Shown in pieces: positions 1 to 12,900 of a DNA stretch of 64,000 nt; within the stretch, counting starts at the first letter, position 1, and the number at the start of each line of letters is the position of its first letter. Made by a program: the position numbers and the translations under genes. The notes beneath the pieces are model-generated. The model did no database searches and was not told where the DNA came from. It was given only the letters and a program-made list of their open reading frames with translations. The DNA is taken from the NCBI RefSeq assembly GCF_004193775.1, contig NC_041012.1:12421223-12485222 (forward strand). The letters run 5' to 3'. This stretch comes from Glycine soja (Eukaryota > Streptophyta > Magnoliopsida > Fabales > Fabaceae).

Positions 1-397
1 GGGAAACCTTGTCAATTGAGTTAGACGGGGTCACGTGAACAGCATTCACAGTTTTAGCTTGTTGGTTGGCCTTGGTTCTGCATTGGTCCTTTGTGTGACC
101 AAATATCTTGCCATGACTCATAAGTGTGATGTGGACAGGAATTGTTTCCACCACAACCTCCTCCCTGTTCACCGTGGTTGCTGGACCAAGAAACCATTTT
201 AGACATGTCAACAGGTTCAAGGTAGAACAAACATTTGCTGGTTGGAGATATGCGATAGTTGCTTTCAGACAAGACTGTTTGATGAAAATAAAAGGCTGTA
301 GTGAAAATCCAATAGTTAAGTTTTGGGGGCAGATTATCAAGGACAAAGACTGACCATGAAGACATGTTTGGCATATTGATTATTTGTTTGCATCATC
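1..397 (-). pseudogene. Decayed copia-type gag fragment with zinc-knuckle remnant
   Basis: Read on the minus strand, about 30-110 encodes a gag-like stretch ending in GHTKDQCRTKANQQAK, which resembles the H-x4-C half of the CCHC zinc knuckle in plant copia gag proteins. The first two cysteines are lost or out of frame. Gag-like coding seems to continue past the inserted element at 398-1238 into about 1239-1330, where the minus strand reads KLKNLLAKTDSLMHFADD. The piece is cut by the window edge and frameshifted, so it is a relic. The assignment rests on one motif and could be wrong. Confidence 0.35.
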
Positions 398-1238
398 TAG
401 GGGTTTAAGCGGGTGCGAGTCACTTGCGAACCCGAATTGACCCAAATCAACCCTAACAATTTGGGTTGGGTAATTTTTGTGTTTGGGTCCGACTCGAATC
501 GAACCGATCAAACCCGTTGAGTTTTGGGTTGAGTCACGGGTTTTAATATTAGAACCTATTGACCCGTTAATTTATATTTAATTATAATTATTAATATATG
601 TAATATATAATATATATTTTTAAATTTTAAAAAAATAAATTCTATTGACTATTGATTATATAGACTTATCGACCTGAATTGAGTAAGTATCAATACATCC
701 TTAACCTTCAGGATTAAAGCGACAAGGGTTTTATTGATTGAAGTCACTTCGAGGGGCTTCTAAAATTATTTTGAATTTATTTACAAAGAGTATGCCTCAT
801 AATGTCCCATTGGTTTTGGTAGAAAAAAGTGTTTGAAACTCATCCTCATTATGCTTGTTGAAATTTCTTATTTTGAATATGATATACTTAATTTTCCATC
901 CCCGATGAATAGATAGATAAATAAGAGTCAGTGAAGTAGAGTGAGGTGTGATGGCATCACAAAATTTTCTTTTTAATAAAAAATCTAACAAGAATCAGTT
1001 GTGTCTAATTCATTTAATAAAAATTTTAGCTTATAAAAAATATTGTGTTTTAAAAAAGAATAGATAAACTTAAATGTTTTGACTTGTTGACCCAACCCAA
1101 CCCAAACCATTTACAAACAGGTTGGTTTGGGTTTCATTTTTTCTTAGAAAATTGACCCAAACCAACCCGTTTAAATTTGATTTGGTTGGGGCATGGGTTT
1201 GACCAAACCCAACCCAAACTGACCTGCTTACACCCTTA
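398..1238. mobile_element. hAT-type non-autonomous DNA transposon with 8-bp TSD
   Basis: The 841-bp element is flanked by identical 8-bp direct repeats GCATCATC at 390-397 and 1239-1246, the target-duplication length of the hAT superfamily. Its ends form imperfect inverted repeats: TAGGGGTTTAAGCGGGTG on the left, and TAAGGGTGTAAGCAGGTC as the reverse complement of the right. The interior is rich in GGGTTGGGT/ACCCAACCC blocks and AT-rich sequence, with no transposase coding. It interrupts the gag-like relic. A related element lies at 18668-19338. Confidence 0.72.
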
Positions 1239-1454
1239 GCATCATCAGCAAAGTGCATAAGGGAATCAGTTTTAGCAAGCAAGTTCTTAAGCTTATTATT
1301 AGGGTTCAATTGATTGAAAGTATGGGATTTTGGTGTGGGGTTTTATATGACCTTGAGTCCTCCAACTACAATAGCTACCTTTTTTGTTGTGGTTCTCCCA
1401 AGGTTCTTATCATTTACCTAGACAAGCTTGCATGTCCATGTATTAGGTTAAGGT

Positions 1455-1935
1455 TTTAGTGTTAAGCCGCCTTATTGTGGACACCCTTAATTTGTAGACT
1501 CATGCACCTTCATTGTGATAGGTGTTAGGGGGTGGATATAGTCCCACATTGACTCGAGATAAGGCCAGAGTGATGCGTAGATAGCTTGGACAATTCTCAC
1601 CTTACAAGCTAGTTTTATGGAGTTGAGTTACTTTCTAAGCTCAAATTCTAATATAAGACTCTATCCTATATCCATTGCTGTTGGCCACCTGCATTGGCAC
1701 GCCCCAGGCTAGTAGCCCTGGGGTGAGGGTGTGTATTAAGCTGCCGTAATTGTAGACACCCTTGGCCAACCTTAATTTGCGGCCTCATGCACCTTCATTG
1801 TGATAGGTGTAAGGGAGTGAATATAGTCCCACATTGACTAGAGATAAGGCTTAAGTAGTGCTTATAAGGCTTGGCCATGACTTACCTTGCAAGCCGGTTT
1901 TGTGGGATTGAGTTAGGCCCTAAGTCCAAATTAGA
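1455..1935 (+). repeat. Two direct copies of a legume dispersed repeat
   Basis: Two blocks (about 1460-1650 and 1735-1935) share, in order, a GTAGACACCC-like start, CTCATGCACCTTCATTGTGA, TAGTCCCACATTGACT, an AGATAAGG segment, a CTTACAAGC/CTTGCAAGC segment and TTGAGTTA. A third copy in the opposite orientation lies at 21620-21860. The order of the blocks and the CCCACATT motif look like LTR or TRIM debris, but I cannot name the family. Confidence 0.5.
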
Positions 1936-2647
1936 AACATTGTGCAGGCCTTTGACATAATTGAAGTACACTTTTTTGGTCTTGCCTCAAACATAATATC
2001 ATGCCCTGAAAGAGTAATATAGGACTGAAGTTATATGGAAAACCATATGATGCCATAGAATGAGGCATCAATTTGTTTTTGCCTATCTTGGTCTGCAGTT
2101 GGAATATCCTTGGCTTGTTTGACAAGGTGATCATGACAGCACTTCTCTTCTAACCTTAATTCTAGAACAGTGCCCAACAGGAATAATTTGGCTGCACCCA
2201 CCAATTTGTAACATGATAAAGGGGACAGTGGTGAAGCTGATGGCTGAAGGTGCATTAGAGGCAGTGCTAGAAGGTATACATGTTGGTTTCTATGAAGATA
2301 ATGGCGTAGGAGGCTGGGGTAATTGACTTGAAGGTTGAAGCTAAAGGACTTAGGTTAGTGCGATAAGTTTTCTTAGTTGATTTGGGCAGGGAATAGGGAG
2401 GTGAGTGAGGTTTGTGGAAAGGATGGGAGGACGGTGGTGGAGTTGCCACAAAAATTTGGCGGCCAGCAAAGGCTCCAGATGCTGGTGTGTACTGTGTATT
2501 AGGACTGTAGGACACACACAACATAAAATGCAGCCTATGCTTTGTGTACACACGCCAGCATGAGTCAGTAACAACTAATACTACCCATTATACATGTTCT
2601 TAAATCTGACATTTACTTCTAACAATTTTATATGGTGATATATGAAG
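1936..2647. other. Non-coding stretch, nothing recognised
   Basis: Both strands have only short open frames (the longest is 94 codons on the minus strand) that resemble no known protein. No terminal repeats or tandem structure are apparent. It is probably intron or decayed repeat upstream of the first visible EF-G exon. Confidence 0.4.
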
Positions 2648-2870
2648 TGTAACATCCTAAATTTTTCTCTAAGATGTATATAATTATGTTGGATAAAAAA
2701 TTAATTAAATGATAAATTTAAAAATTTATAATGTGTGTAACAACAATATTTATAATTTCTTAAAGAACTATAAATTGGTGTATTTAATAATTAATTTGTA
2801 AGTTAAATAATAAATAATGTAATAATAGTATTTTGATTTTATAATAATTATTAATTTATTTTGAAGGTTC

Positions 2871-2873
<3 letters not shown>

Positions 2874-2906
<33 letters not shown>
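2874..2906. repeat. TA dinucleotide microsatellite
   Basis: About 16 uninterrupted TA units within the AT-rich interior of the surrounding MITE-like repeat. Confidence 0.9.
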
Positions 2907-2908
<2 letters not shown>

Positions 2909-3477
2909 ATAATAATTAAATTAATTTTTCCTGATAAATTTTTTTGTCATTTTGTCAAGACAGGATATGTGTGGAATAAATTAAAATTTTAATTTAAGTT
3001 AAATAAAATTATAATATTTGATTGTTGACATTTTAGTACTGTTAGACACTAGTAAAATAAATATAGAATATTTAAATTAAATGAACCCCAAAATAAGGCA
3101 CCTTGGTCGTCTAAATATGTGGAAAAGGAAAGCCATACAAATGATCTTATCATTCAATCATATAGTTAGATCAGGTATTTAAATAGTAGGGAAAATGTGG
3201 ATAAATTATTTACCACTCAAATCTATTTGGTAAAAATTGAGTCAAGTAAAATGTGTAAAAATTGACTCATATTTTCAAAGGAATTTCACCCTAGCTGAGA
3301 CATGCAGCTATTCTCACTTTCGTCTTATAAAATATTGTTATTTCATTTAATTTTGACATTAATTATAAATACATCAATTTTTAGTAGTTCAAAAATTTAT
3401 TAATATTATTGTTACACACATTATAAATTATTAGAATTATCATATATTATATATTATATATATTGTAGAGAAATTTA

Positions 3478-3876
3478 GGGTGTGTTTGGTTTGCATTTTC
3501 ATTTTCTGTTTTCATTTTCTGAAAATTGTTTTCATTTTCAAAAAATTAGAATTCTGAAAACATGTTTGGTTTTACTTCTTGTTTTCTGTTTTCAGGAAAT
3601 AAAAACACTGAAAATTTATGATATATTGACTTCTTATCTTGTTCGTATTTTAAAATTTGCTTAAAATTACATTTCTTGTCATCGCATTTTCATTTTACCC
3701 AAAATGAGGTTCCTGTTTTCAACTGAAAACGAGATTTTATTGCTTTCATTTTCTGGTTGTTTCCTATTTTCATTTTCACTGAAAATGTTTTCAAAAATCC
3801 AACTAAACACATTTTCATCACCGTTTTCTGTTTTCAGTGAAAATGAAAATAGAAAACAGTCAAACCAAACACCCCC
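3478..3876. mobile_element. Tourist/PIF-Harbinger-like MITE nested in another repeat
   Basis: The 399-bp element starts GGGTGTGTTTGGTTTG. The reverse complement of its end starts GGGGGTGTTTGGTTTG, giving good inverted termini. It is flanked by a 3-bp TTA duplication (3475-3477 and 3877-3879), which is typical of PIF/Harbinger MITEs. The interior is built from repeated TTTTCATTTTC/GAAAATGAAAA runs, so most of it could fold back on itself. No coding capacity. Confidence 0.65.
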
Positions 3877-3989
3877 TTAGGGTGTTACAAATAGCACTTG
3901 TTAGTCTCCATTCCTGACATCCTCCCTCACCATTTTATTTTTGAATAGAGTTTTATTATTTTTAATTATTTTTCTTTTTTTGTGTGTAG

Positions 3990-6900
3990 GAAGCAGTTCG
4001 TAGGGCTACCATAGCCCAGAAATTTATACCAGTATTCATGGGTAGTGCTTTCAAAAATAAGGTGACCAGTGAATTACTTTCAATTTGTATATCTTTTTTT
4101 TGTGTGTACAATGACGGATACAATCACTTTCAGTTTGTATATTGCTGCATAGCTCTACTTTCTTTATTCCTCCCCTTTATCTGGTTGATGCTGCGCTATT
4201 TTTTTTCATTTGTTGACTTAATGGTGTGATTATGGTTTAATTTAGTTTGTGTCTTTCCAATGCACTACTTTCTTTATTCCTCCCCTTTATCTGGTTGATG
4301 CAGCGCTATTTTTTTCATTTGTTGACTTAATGCTGTGATTATGGTTTAATTTAGTTTGTGTCTTTCCAATATGCACTTTTGTAATTGAGAGCCTATTTGG
4401 AAAAACAACTTAAGTGCTTATTGAATAAGTGCTTATCATATAAGTACTTTTGTATAAATTGTTTCTATAATTGAAAAGGAAATAGAGTAAAACTATAAGT
4501 TGTAAATTGTTTTCATAAGCTATTCTGGAGAGCTTATTGAAACAAGTTAAGAACAATTTGTTGACATATCAAAAGCTATTTTTATAAGTTCTCCCAAACA
4601 CTTACACAAGTACTTATGTCATAAGTCCAAATAAATGGTAAATAAACTCTTTCAAATGCACCCTGAATCCATTTGTAACTGTCTTGCCTGCAACCTAGTG
4701 AGTAGTGACTGTTACAGACAACTATCGTAATGGTGATCATAAATGTCATGCCACAGCCACACTGGGCTTTTTGGGTCTGTCACTTTTTGGGCCAAGGCCA
4801 AACTTAAATTCTAGTTACTTTATGACCTTTACACAGAATAAAAATATTACAGTATTTGTGTGTCTTGAGACCACACATGATCTTATTTATAATAGAGAAA
4901 TAGAATCAGTAATTGATTACAAGATCAATCAATTACTGATTATTAGGAAATACAATCACTGATTTCTATCAACTAATAAATACAAGATTCGTTAGATTAG
5001 TTAGTTTATCATAAATTTTATTTTTATTTCAAGACTACCCATAGCATTAAATGATTTAAGATATGATTATTTTTCAAAAGATATTTTTTCAACCAGTGAA
5101 TGTGTCTTGTTTTGTTGATAGCTCAATAAACACACCCACTTTCATGGGGAAAAGAGAGTAATCATTAATAGATCTCACAGTTAATTAGGGGTAAAAAGGA
5201 ATTTTAGCAATAAAGTAGTCCTATGTTTCCTATAATTAGGACCAATACAATGTTGCCTTTTGTTTCTTATATACAGGACTGGGGTAATATTCTATATGCT
5301 TTCTTAAATTGATACTTAGTATTGATGGTGTAAATGATGAATCTTTTCATCATCTATGCGTCTAGGAAAGCGACCTTGCTCTCAAGTCCCAATTCTCGAC
5401 CCCTCAAATATTCTTTTGTATGCATGCTAATATATGAATATGATCCAAACTTGAACTTTCAAGATTTCATCAGACTCGTCACTTGTTTGCATCATTACCT
5501 TCTATCTCATTTTTAATTTTTGTTACTGGTACAGGGGGTACAGCCACTTCTGGATGGTGTAATTAGTTATTTGCCATGTCCAATAGAAGTTAGTAATTAT
5601 GCCCTTGACCAAACTAAGAATGAGGACAAGGTACTTGATTTTTTTAAAGTTGATCTGTCTTGCTTTAATACTATGTAGCTATTGTGATTGTCATAAATTG
5701 CATTTGAAGTTTTGAATTTGAAGGTCAATTTTTGAATCATGAATTATAAGATATCCTATTAAAATGATACAAATTGCTTTGAATGTGTGTTCTACATAAT
5801 GAAACATAAATCATTCGAAAAGTGAAAAGTATCAATATTAAACATAGTAATGCATGCATTGTAATATTGTAAGTCACTAGCCAGGGGAGAAAATGAAACA
5901 CTAATATCCGAATTGACATAACCAAGATTTAAATCACAGTAATAGTCAAATTGCTTTCAAATTTGAAAATATAAATAAATGTTTTTTAAGAGAAGACTAA
6001 ATTAGACATGTTTAGGATCCTCTCGCCAAAAATAATTCTTTATCAATATAAAAAATAAGGCTTATGATTTCAGGATAGAGTTGGGTATTCGAAGGTATGA
6101 TAACAAGGAGGGTTTGGTTGTATATGAGTTTGGGATGAGTTTAAAAGAGTAGAAGGAACTTTTGCATTCAGGTTGTGCCCAATCTCAGCTGGGTTTGATG
6201 CAACCTGCCTGCATTCTTTCCAAAATCTCTGCTGTAATGAAATAATGTTTGTGGATATTATGAGGTTAATTCTTGCAATCCAGAGAGATACAATCACATT
6301 GATTTGTGATATGCTTGCTTGTTTCAGTTACCCTTGTTTGTCTTGCTATATATTGGGTTATTGTAATATTCTATTCTTATCTAGGTTGAGTTGCGTGGAA
6401 GTCCTGATGGGCCACTTGTGGCATTGGCTTTCAAGTTGGAGGAAGGGCGGTTTGGTCAGTTAACATATCTAAGGTACCCCTCACCATAGGAGGCTGTTAA
6501 TCCCATTTGAAACCGTTTTTCATCATTTATATATATTGATCTTTTGTTTTGAATGTTAGCCTACATTACACAAATACATAAGCTAATGGTTTTTTTTTTT
6601 TTTGGCTGAAGAATTTACGAGGGTGTGATTCGGAAGGGTGATTTTATTATTAATGTAAACACTGGCAAGAAGATCAAGGTAAGTTTATATAGCTCTTAAC
6701 TGTTCTAGCATGAACGTATTAGTCTTGTTCATATGAGTGTTTTGCCTTGTGGACCTGATTCTCTGTGTCTATGTTCTATAGTCATATTTTGTTTTTATTC
6801 TTCATTTGTTCATTTCCAATCTATGATAGGTATAACTCCATTCAATATTTTATTCATGATATTTTCTTGAAGAGCATTCTACGGTAGCATTAGTCCAAAT

Positions 6901-9900
6901 CTGCATTTTTTTGTTGTTTCAACAACATTAATATAGCCTCATTTTCATGGAAATCCTGTTAGTTCATAGATTTAAATCTTTAAGATTAAGTGCATGGATT
7001 CAAACTTTTACTAGATACTATCATACTAGCATTTTGAACTAATTTTTGAAGAAACTCATCCTGCTTAAAAAAGGTATCGTATTTAATTTAACCACACATC
7101 TCACAAGGAACCTCGCCGCATGTTCTTGTTGGAGGACATTTTGTATATCTCTTCCTCTTTGTCTTGAAATTTTTTGTTTATTCAAAGACTGGGAAACAAT
7201 ATGTGGTCTGTATCAGAGATCCTTGAAAAACTAAACAGTGCAACAAAGATTGGTACTAGTTTTAGTTTTTTATTAGCTAAATATGAGGCAGGATACATAA
7301 TAAATGCAGTACAGTATTTCACTAGTAAGATCAGGTGTCATTCCATGTCTTATTGTATTGCATTCCGAGATTATATATAGTGAATTTGTGGCTGAGTCCT
7401 TTCTTGTGCATGCAGGTTCCTCGCTTGGTTCGGATGCATTCTGATGAGATGGAGGTTTGTTTTTAGAGTTTCAGTATCCCTATTAAGTTGAATGCCCCTG
7501 GAAACAGTGTTTTTTTTTAAAAGGGAGTAAGAGTTATAATAAGATACTTTTTTTTTTTTAAAAGGGAGTAAGAGGTAAAATAAGGTACTTAGGTAGGTCA
7601 TATTTGATATACTATTATTTTTGTTGAACATAAACTGCTAGGGTTTTGTTTCTTGACTAAATACATTCTGAAGAATTTGAATATATTCAGTTATTCTCTG
7701 CCATTTTCTTACAACTTTTAATTGGGTTCTCTCACAATCTGCAGGACATTCAAGAGGCTCATGCTGGGCAAATAGTTGCTGTATTTGGTGTCGACTGTGC
7801 ATCAGGTTATTCTTTTGTCTTTGCTTAAACCTATGCATTTTTTGAATTTTAATTTATTTTGGGTGGGTAGGTGTTTGCCAAGAATCTTTTGGTGATGGTT
7901 TATATATCATCATTAATAAAAGAGGGATTAAATTTTTTATTGGAGAATAAATTTCACTTGCGAGGCTGAAAAAGAAAAACAGAAGAAAATGCAAAAGATG
8001 TATTGTAAAAGAAGAAAAGGAGCAAAGTGGCTAAACAATGCTGAAAAACTGTGAAACCTTTCTGGCTTGCATGCTGAAATTAGTGAACTTTCACTTCCCC
8101 ATTCCCTTTAACAACGATGAAAAGATCTCCAGTGGTTGCCTGTAAACAAACCAATCTCATGACATGTAAAGACTAGGGGATGTACTTAAAATGTAGGCAT
8201 TCCTCTCCAACAATGTGCAATAGAACCCTGTAAACCACACACTGCAAAACCTAATTCTGGTTCTTATTCTTGTTGTAGGCATATAGCCTTTGCAATGTAT
8301 TATGATAAGATAAACTGCTTTTAGGTGAAAGGACGTTTTTCCTCCAAGAACACCAAACTAATAGCTGTAGTTTTTGGCTGTAGATGGCTGAAATATTCCA
8401 TAGTGCTCTACAATTTTGAAATGTTTGCTATTATTAATTATTAATAATTAAATTATTAAATATTTAATTTGATAATATTTTTCAATTTGGCCTTTGTGTT
8501 CAATCACTTAGGATGCCTCCCCCTGTCAGAATGCAGAATGATAAACAGATTGAATTACATGTTTATGAATTGCAAATAGTGGATGTTCCTTCTCTATAGG
8601 CTGTTTCATTTATTCTTGTTTTCTTTTCCTTTTTGGAAGGATCTATTGTCTACATCAGGTAATGTCAGTTAGTGTTATGATTTTAACTAAATCTTGTATT
8701 GCTTTCTGGGTTATATATGCTGAAGATGTGTTGTTGGGGCAGTCTCTTTCCATTCATTATTTATTTCTGCTCTTATTTTTGTTTCATTTTGATTATATAT
8801 GTGTTTAACATTTGTCTTGGTCATCAGGAGATACTTTTACTGACGGTTCAGTTAAATACACAATGACTTCTATGAATGTTCCTGAGCCAGTGATGTCATT
8901 AGCTGTACAGCCAGTCTCTAAAGATTCTGGAGGGCAAGTGAGTAATTTATTTTATGTAACACGTCAACCCCCTGCCTAGATTTGAAAAAAGTTGTATCAC
9001 CTAATTGGATTTCTCCTGAATTGCTTACAGTTTTCAAAAGCTTTGAATCGCTTCCAAAAAGAAGATCCTACTTTTCGTGTTGGCTTGGACCCGGAGAGTG
9101 GGCAGGTTATCTTTAATTCTTTGATCATTCTCTTTTTAAGTACAATATTATTGTTCGTATGTTGATATTAGTAAACTTCTGTGGTTAGACAATCATTTCT
9201 GGAATGGGGGAACTGCATTTAGATATCTATGTTGAACGCATTAGGAGAGAGTATAAGGTACCCTTTTCATCCTCCACATATTTATTTTCTTTCTTGTTCG
9301 AAGCTGGCCAAATGTTTGCTTCATCTGGAGTTTCATTCTTTTGTCTTTACCTGTTAAGGTTGATGCTTCAGTTGGAAAGCCCCGTGTTAACTTCAGAGAA
9401 ACTGTTACTCAACGTGCTGATTTTGACTATTTGCATAAGAAGCAAAGTGGAGGACAAGGTCAATATGGACGGGTAATTGGGTCAGTATTGATTAGTCATT
9501 CTTATTTTATTTGCTGTAAATATTATCTTTGCTTCAAGATAAATTTTTGTACACATGCATGTATGCACCCCAGATTATTCAGTTGGGTTGCATAGATTTG
9601 AGCCAAAATGCATTGCTACCCATGCTATAGTTTAGAATCATGAAATTTGACCTGAAACCATTGAATTGCTAAAACACCATCCTAGTTCTGGCAGGCATTG
9701 CTTGTGTATCAGATCAAATTGTATGACTTGAATCACCAGTATAATTTAAAGAGAAATATTATTTGTACACCAATTCATAAAACAGTTTTGACAACAACAT
9801 ATTTTTGTGTTTATCTCTCTCCTGCAACAGTGACTGCGCACAAACGTGAGAGGGATCGAACCCTAATCACTGATACCATTTTAAGTTTTTACAGAAACTG

Positions 9901-12900
9901 TGTGTTACCCACTCATCTGATGTTTATTTATAATCATTATAGGAAGTAATTAGGATACAAGGATTCAAATAATCCCTAATTTCTAGCTAAGTAATACAAA
10001 AAATAAAAGCATATATTTAACACATGTATTGAGGTGGACAAGGGAATGGGGTAAAGGGTTGTGGTTGTGGATAGGCACTGAATTGAGGTTAATCAGGGGA
10101 TGGTGAAGGAGCAGAATGCCACTGTGAGGTTTGGGTTTGGGTAGGGGTGTTTGGTTCTGAGATTGTGAAGTTTGAGAGGGTGATGTTGAGTTAGTATAAT
10201 TCATAGGTTGAGAGGGAACATAATTTTCATCATACCTATGATAGCAAAAAGAGGCCTCATGTCCAAATTTGTGGCAGACCTGATACTGAACATCAGCATA
10301 TTTGCCATGAATCCATCAGCAAAAAGAAACATATTGAACACACAGATCTCATGTACCTTCTCTTTAATTCATATATCTTTTTAGGCATGAAATATGTATT
10401 AATCACTACAGAGAAGTGTTCTGGTATGTGAATTTCAATATAGATGAGAGAGATGAGAGAGAGAGAGACGGAGAGAGTGAGTGAGAGAGAGACAGAGTGT
10501 GATAGCCACTGGGTGAGAGTCAAGTCTAGGAATGAGAGGTAGGGAGCGAGAGGTAGGAAGGATCCCCGGCATAACTATGCCGGTAATAGGCCTGGTCAAT
10601 CATCCACTCATGTCCACAACACCTGGAGGGAGAGATCAGATATCTCAACCTTCTACTTTACGAGGTTTCTCGATGAAGTAACGGAGAGCGACCTGTGGGC
10701 ACAGTTTAAAAGATGGGGGGATGTCCGGGAGATTTTCATCTCCAAACAAAGGAACAGAGGTGGGAAGAGGTATGGTTTCGTGAGGTTTAGAGGTGTCTCC
10801 GACGAACGTACACTGGAAAGACAGTTAGACAACCTCATAATAGGTGGCTTGAAACTGTACGTGAACGTCCCAAAGTATGAAAGGAGGAGGGAAAGTCATG
10901 CACAAAGAAGAGTGGAGCCCAAAACCCAAACGCACAACCGTAGTCAAGGTATGCTAGCACTCCGCCAAACGCATGCTCAACACAAGGCAGCCCCGACGTC
11001 GTACGCGCAAGCTCTGCTCTCAAACACTAGAATATTAGGGCAAAGGCGGTACCCAGTTAATGTCGGCACCAAGCAAGCTGGGTCACAGTCGTCAGTTCAC
11101 ATTGACATCTCGACGGGGACCAAGCCATGGTACTCTGATGCGTGGGTTGGTCGCCTGAAGACCATGACAAGCTTCGACAAAGTTGAAGACGAGATAACCT
11201 GGGAGATAGGTGATGATGTCGTGCCCAAGTACCTCGGCGACGACATGATTCTGCTCCTTGGTCTCTCTGATAGCAAGGCGGAACAATTGGCGAATGAAGA
11301 GAATATGCATGGGATGACGCTGTTTTACTCGCTGGACAAATGGAGCAGCAGCATTAGAACGGGCCATAGACTAGTCTGGGTCCTATGTTGGGACATTCCA
11401 TTAGAGGCATGGGATACGGCAAACATCCGTAAGCTTGTTGCTGCTATAGGAGACCTGGTGGAGGTGGATGATGACGTGGAGGAGTTGCGTAGGTTGGATA
11501 GGGCGAGGGTACTCATTAGGACCCCATGGAAGCCCACTCTCTAGCACACGGTCAATCTACACATCGGCGACGAGACATTCCTAATCCACATAGTGAAAGA
11601 GACGATGAGCGATAACAGGAGGTGTTCTTGCCAAGCTCGCAGCACCCTCGGCTCCTCCGAGGAGATTGTCTCCTCTGATGCCGACACTGATAGCCAGTTT
11701 GCGATAGCTCGTTAGCGGAGCGGAGCATGAAAACACACCGGAATGGGATGACGGCAGCCCCGCCGCTGCGACAGCGACCAGAAGAATGACGAAATTACCC
11801 AACGGACCATCACCCAACCCCGCTACGACCACTTCTGATCAAGCAGCGGGTAATAACCATTGTGTGAAGACCTTTGACACAGACAACCCGACGAGGTTGC
11901 CAAATATGGAAGACCCAGATGGACCTGCAGCAATGACGCATCTCGTAAAGAAGACAGGGAAAGTTGCGTGAATGAGGAAAATCTCGAAGCAGAGGATAGG
12001 TGTAATATCAGGAGTAGGGAGGAACTTGACGTGGTAGAAGGGGTTTACCAAAGGGACAATGACGAGCTTGAGCTGAGTCAACAGCTTCACATGACCGTTG
12101 GATGCAGTGGGGAACAGCTGGCACCTTGTAGTAAGACACGTGACCTACATGCCTCATTTAAAAAAAACACAACCTAAAAACCACAACGTTGCCCATCAAT
12201 TTTGTGCAACAGAAATTGGGCCACTGCTTATGGACTCCACTAGCCACACCCCTGCTTTACTACCATCCCAGTCCAGCCAAAGCCCAATACACAACAAAAA
12301 AGAGACTCCTGGCTCATGGAACGTGTATTCGAGAGGGAGAAAGGGCAAAAAACAAAAGGGTATTCTCAGCACATATATGAAGCTCATGGAGGGAGACACA
12401 GATGATTGTGCCCAGCAACAACACAAAATAACCCCTAAGAAAAACCCCATGCCCCTCAACAGATTTGCAATACCTATTACTGTAAAGCCTATGCATAATT
12501 CAATTCAATTTCAGAAGGGGGAGGGGCCATCAAAGAGTATGGCAGACAATCAAAACCACCTCCAGCAGGCAAAGCAGCAATGGGAAATGGCCCAGGAGAT
12601 GGGGATGACAGGTGACATGGGACATGCAACCATTATCGAAAGAATCTGTGATATGGAAATCAGAGATAGCAAGGAGGCAGAAAAGCTGGGCAATAGGAAT
12701 GATGTCTCATGAATATCTTATCATATAATGTAAGAGGGCTTGGGAGGGGGGTCAAGTGGAGTGCAATCAGGAGGATGGTAAGGAAGCACAAAGTTGATGT
12801 GCTATGCCTTCAGGAAACGAAGAAGGAGCAAATCGATAAATTCATGTGCCAAGCTATCTGGGGAGAGGCTGATGTATGTTGGGAAATGCAGCCTTCAACA

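Larger units (their letters stand above)
2648..3888. mobile_element. MITE-like element with TGTAACA termini, interrupted by a second MITE
   Basis: The left end reads TGTAACATCCTAAATTT at 2648. The reverse complement of the right end (the 3' end of the left half, ending 3477, continued after the inner element at 3880-3888) reads TGTAACACCCTAAATTTCTC. This is a good terminal inverted repeat once the 399-bp inner element and its TTA duplication are removed. The interior is extremely AT-rich and includes a TA microsatellite at 2874-2906. No clear target duplication was found, so the superfamily is unassigned. Confidence 0.45.

Noticed and set aside
9204..9595. Two overlapping + strand frames of 84-90 codons
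   Set aside because: They are EF-G exons 9189-9257 and 9359-9480 read through their introns; the spliced frame explains them fully.
10835..11832. Several minus-strand frames of 62-91 codons
   Set aside because: Shadows of LINE ORF1 coding on the other strand; no independent motif.
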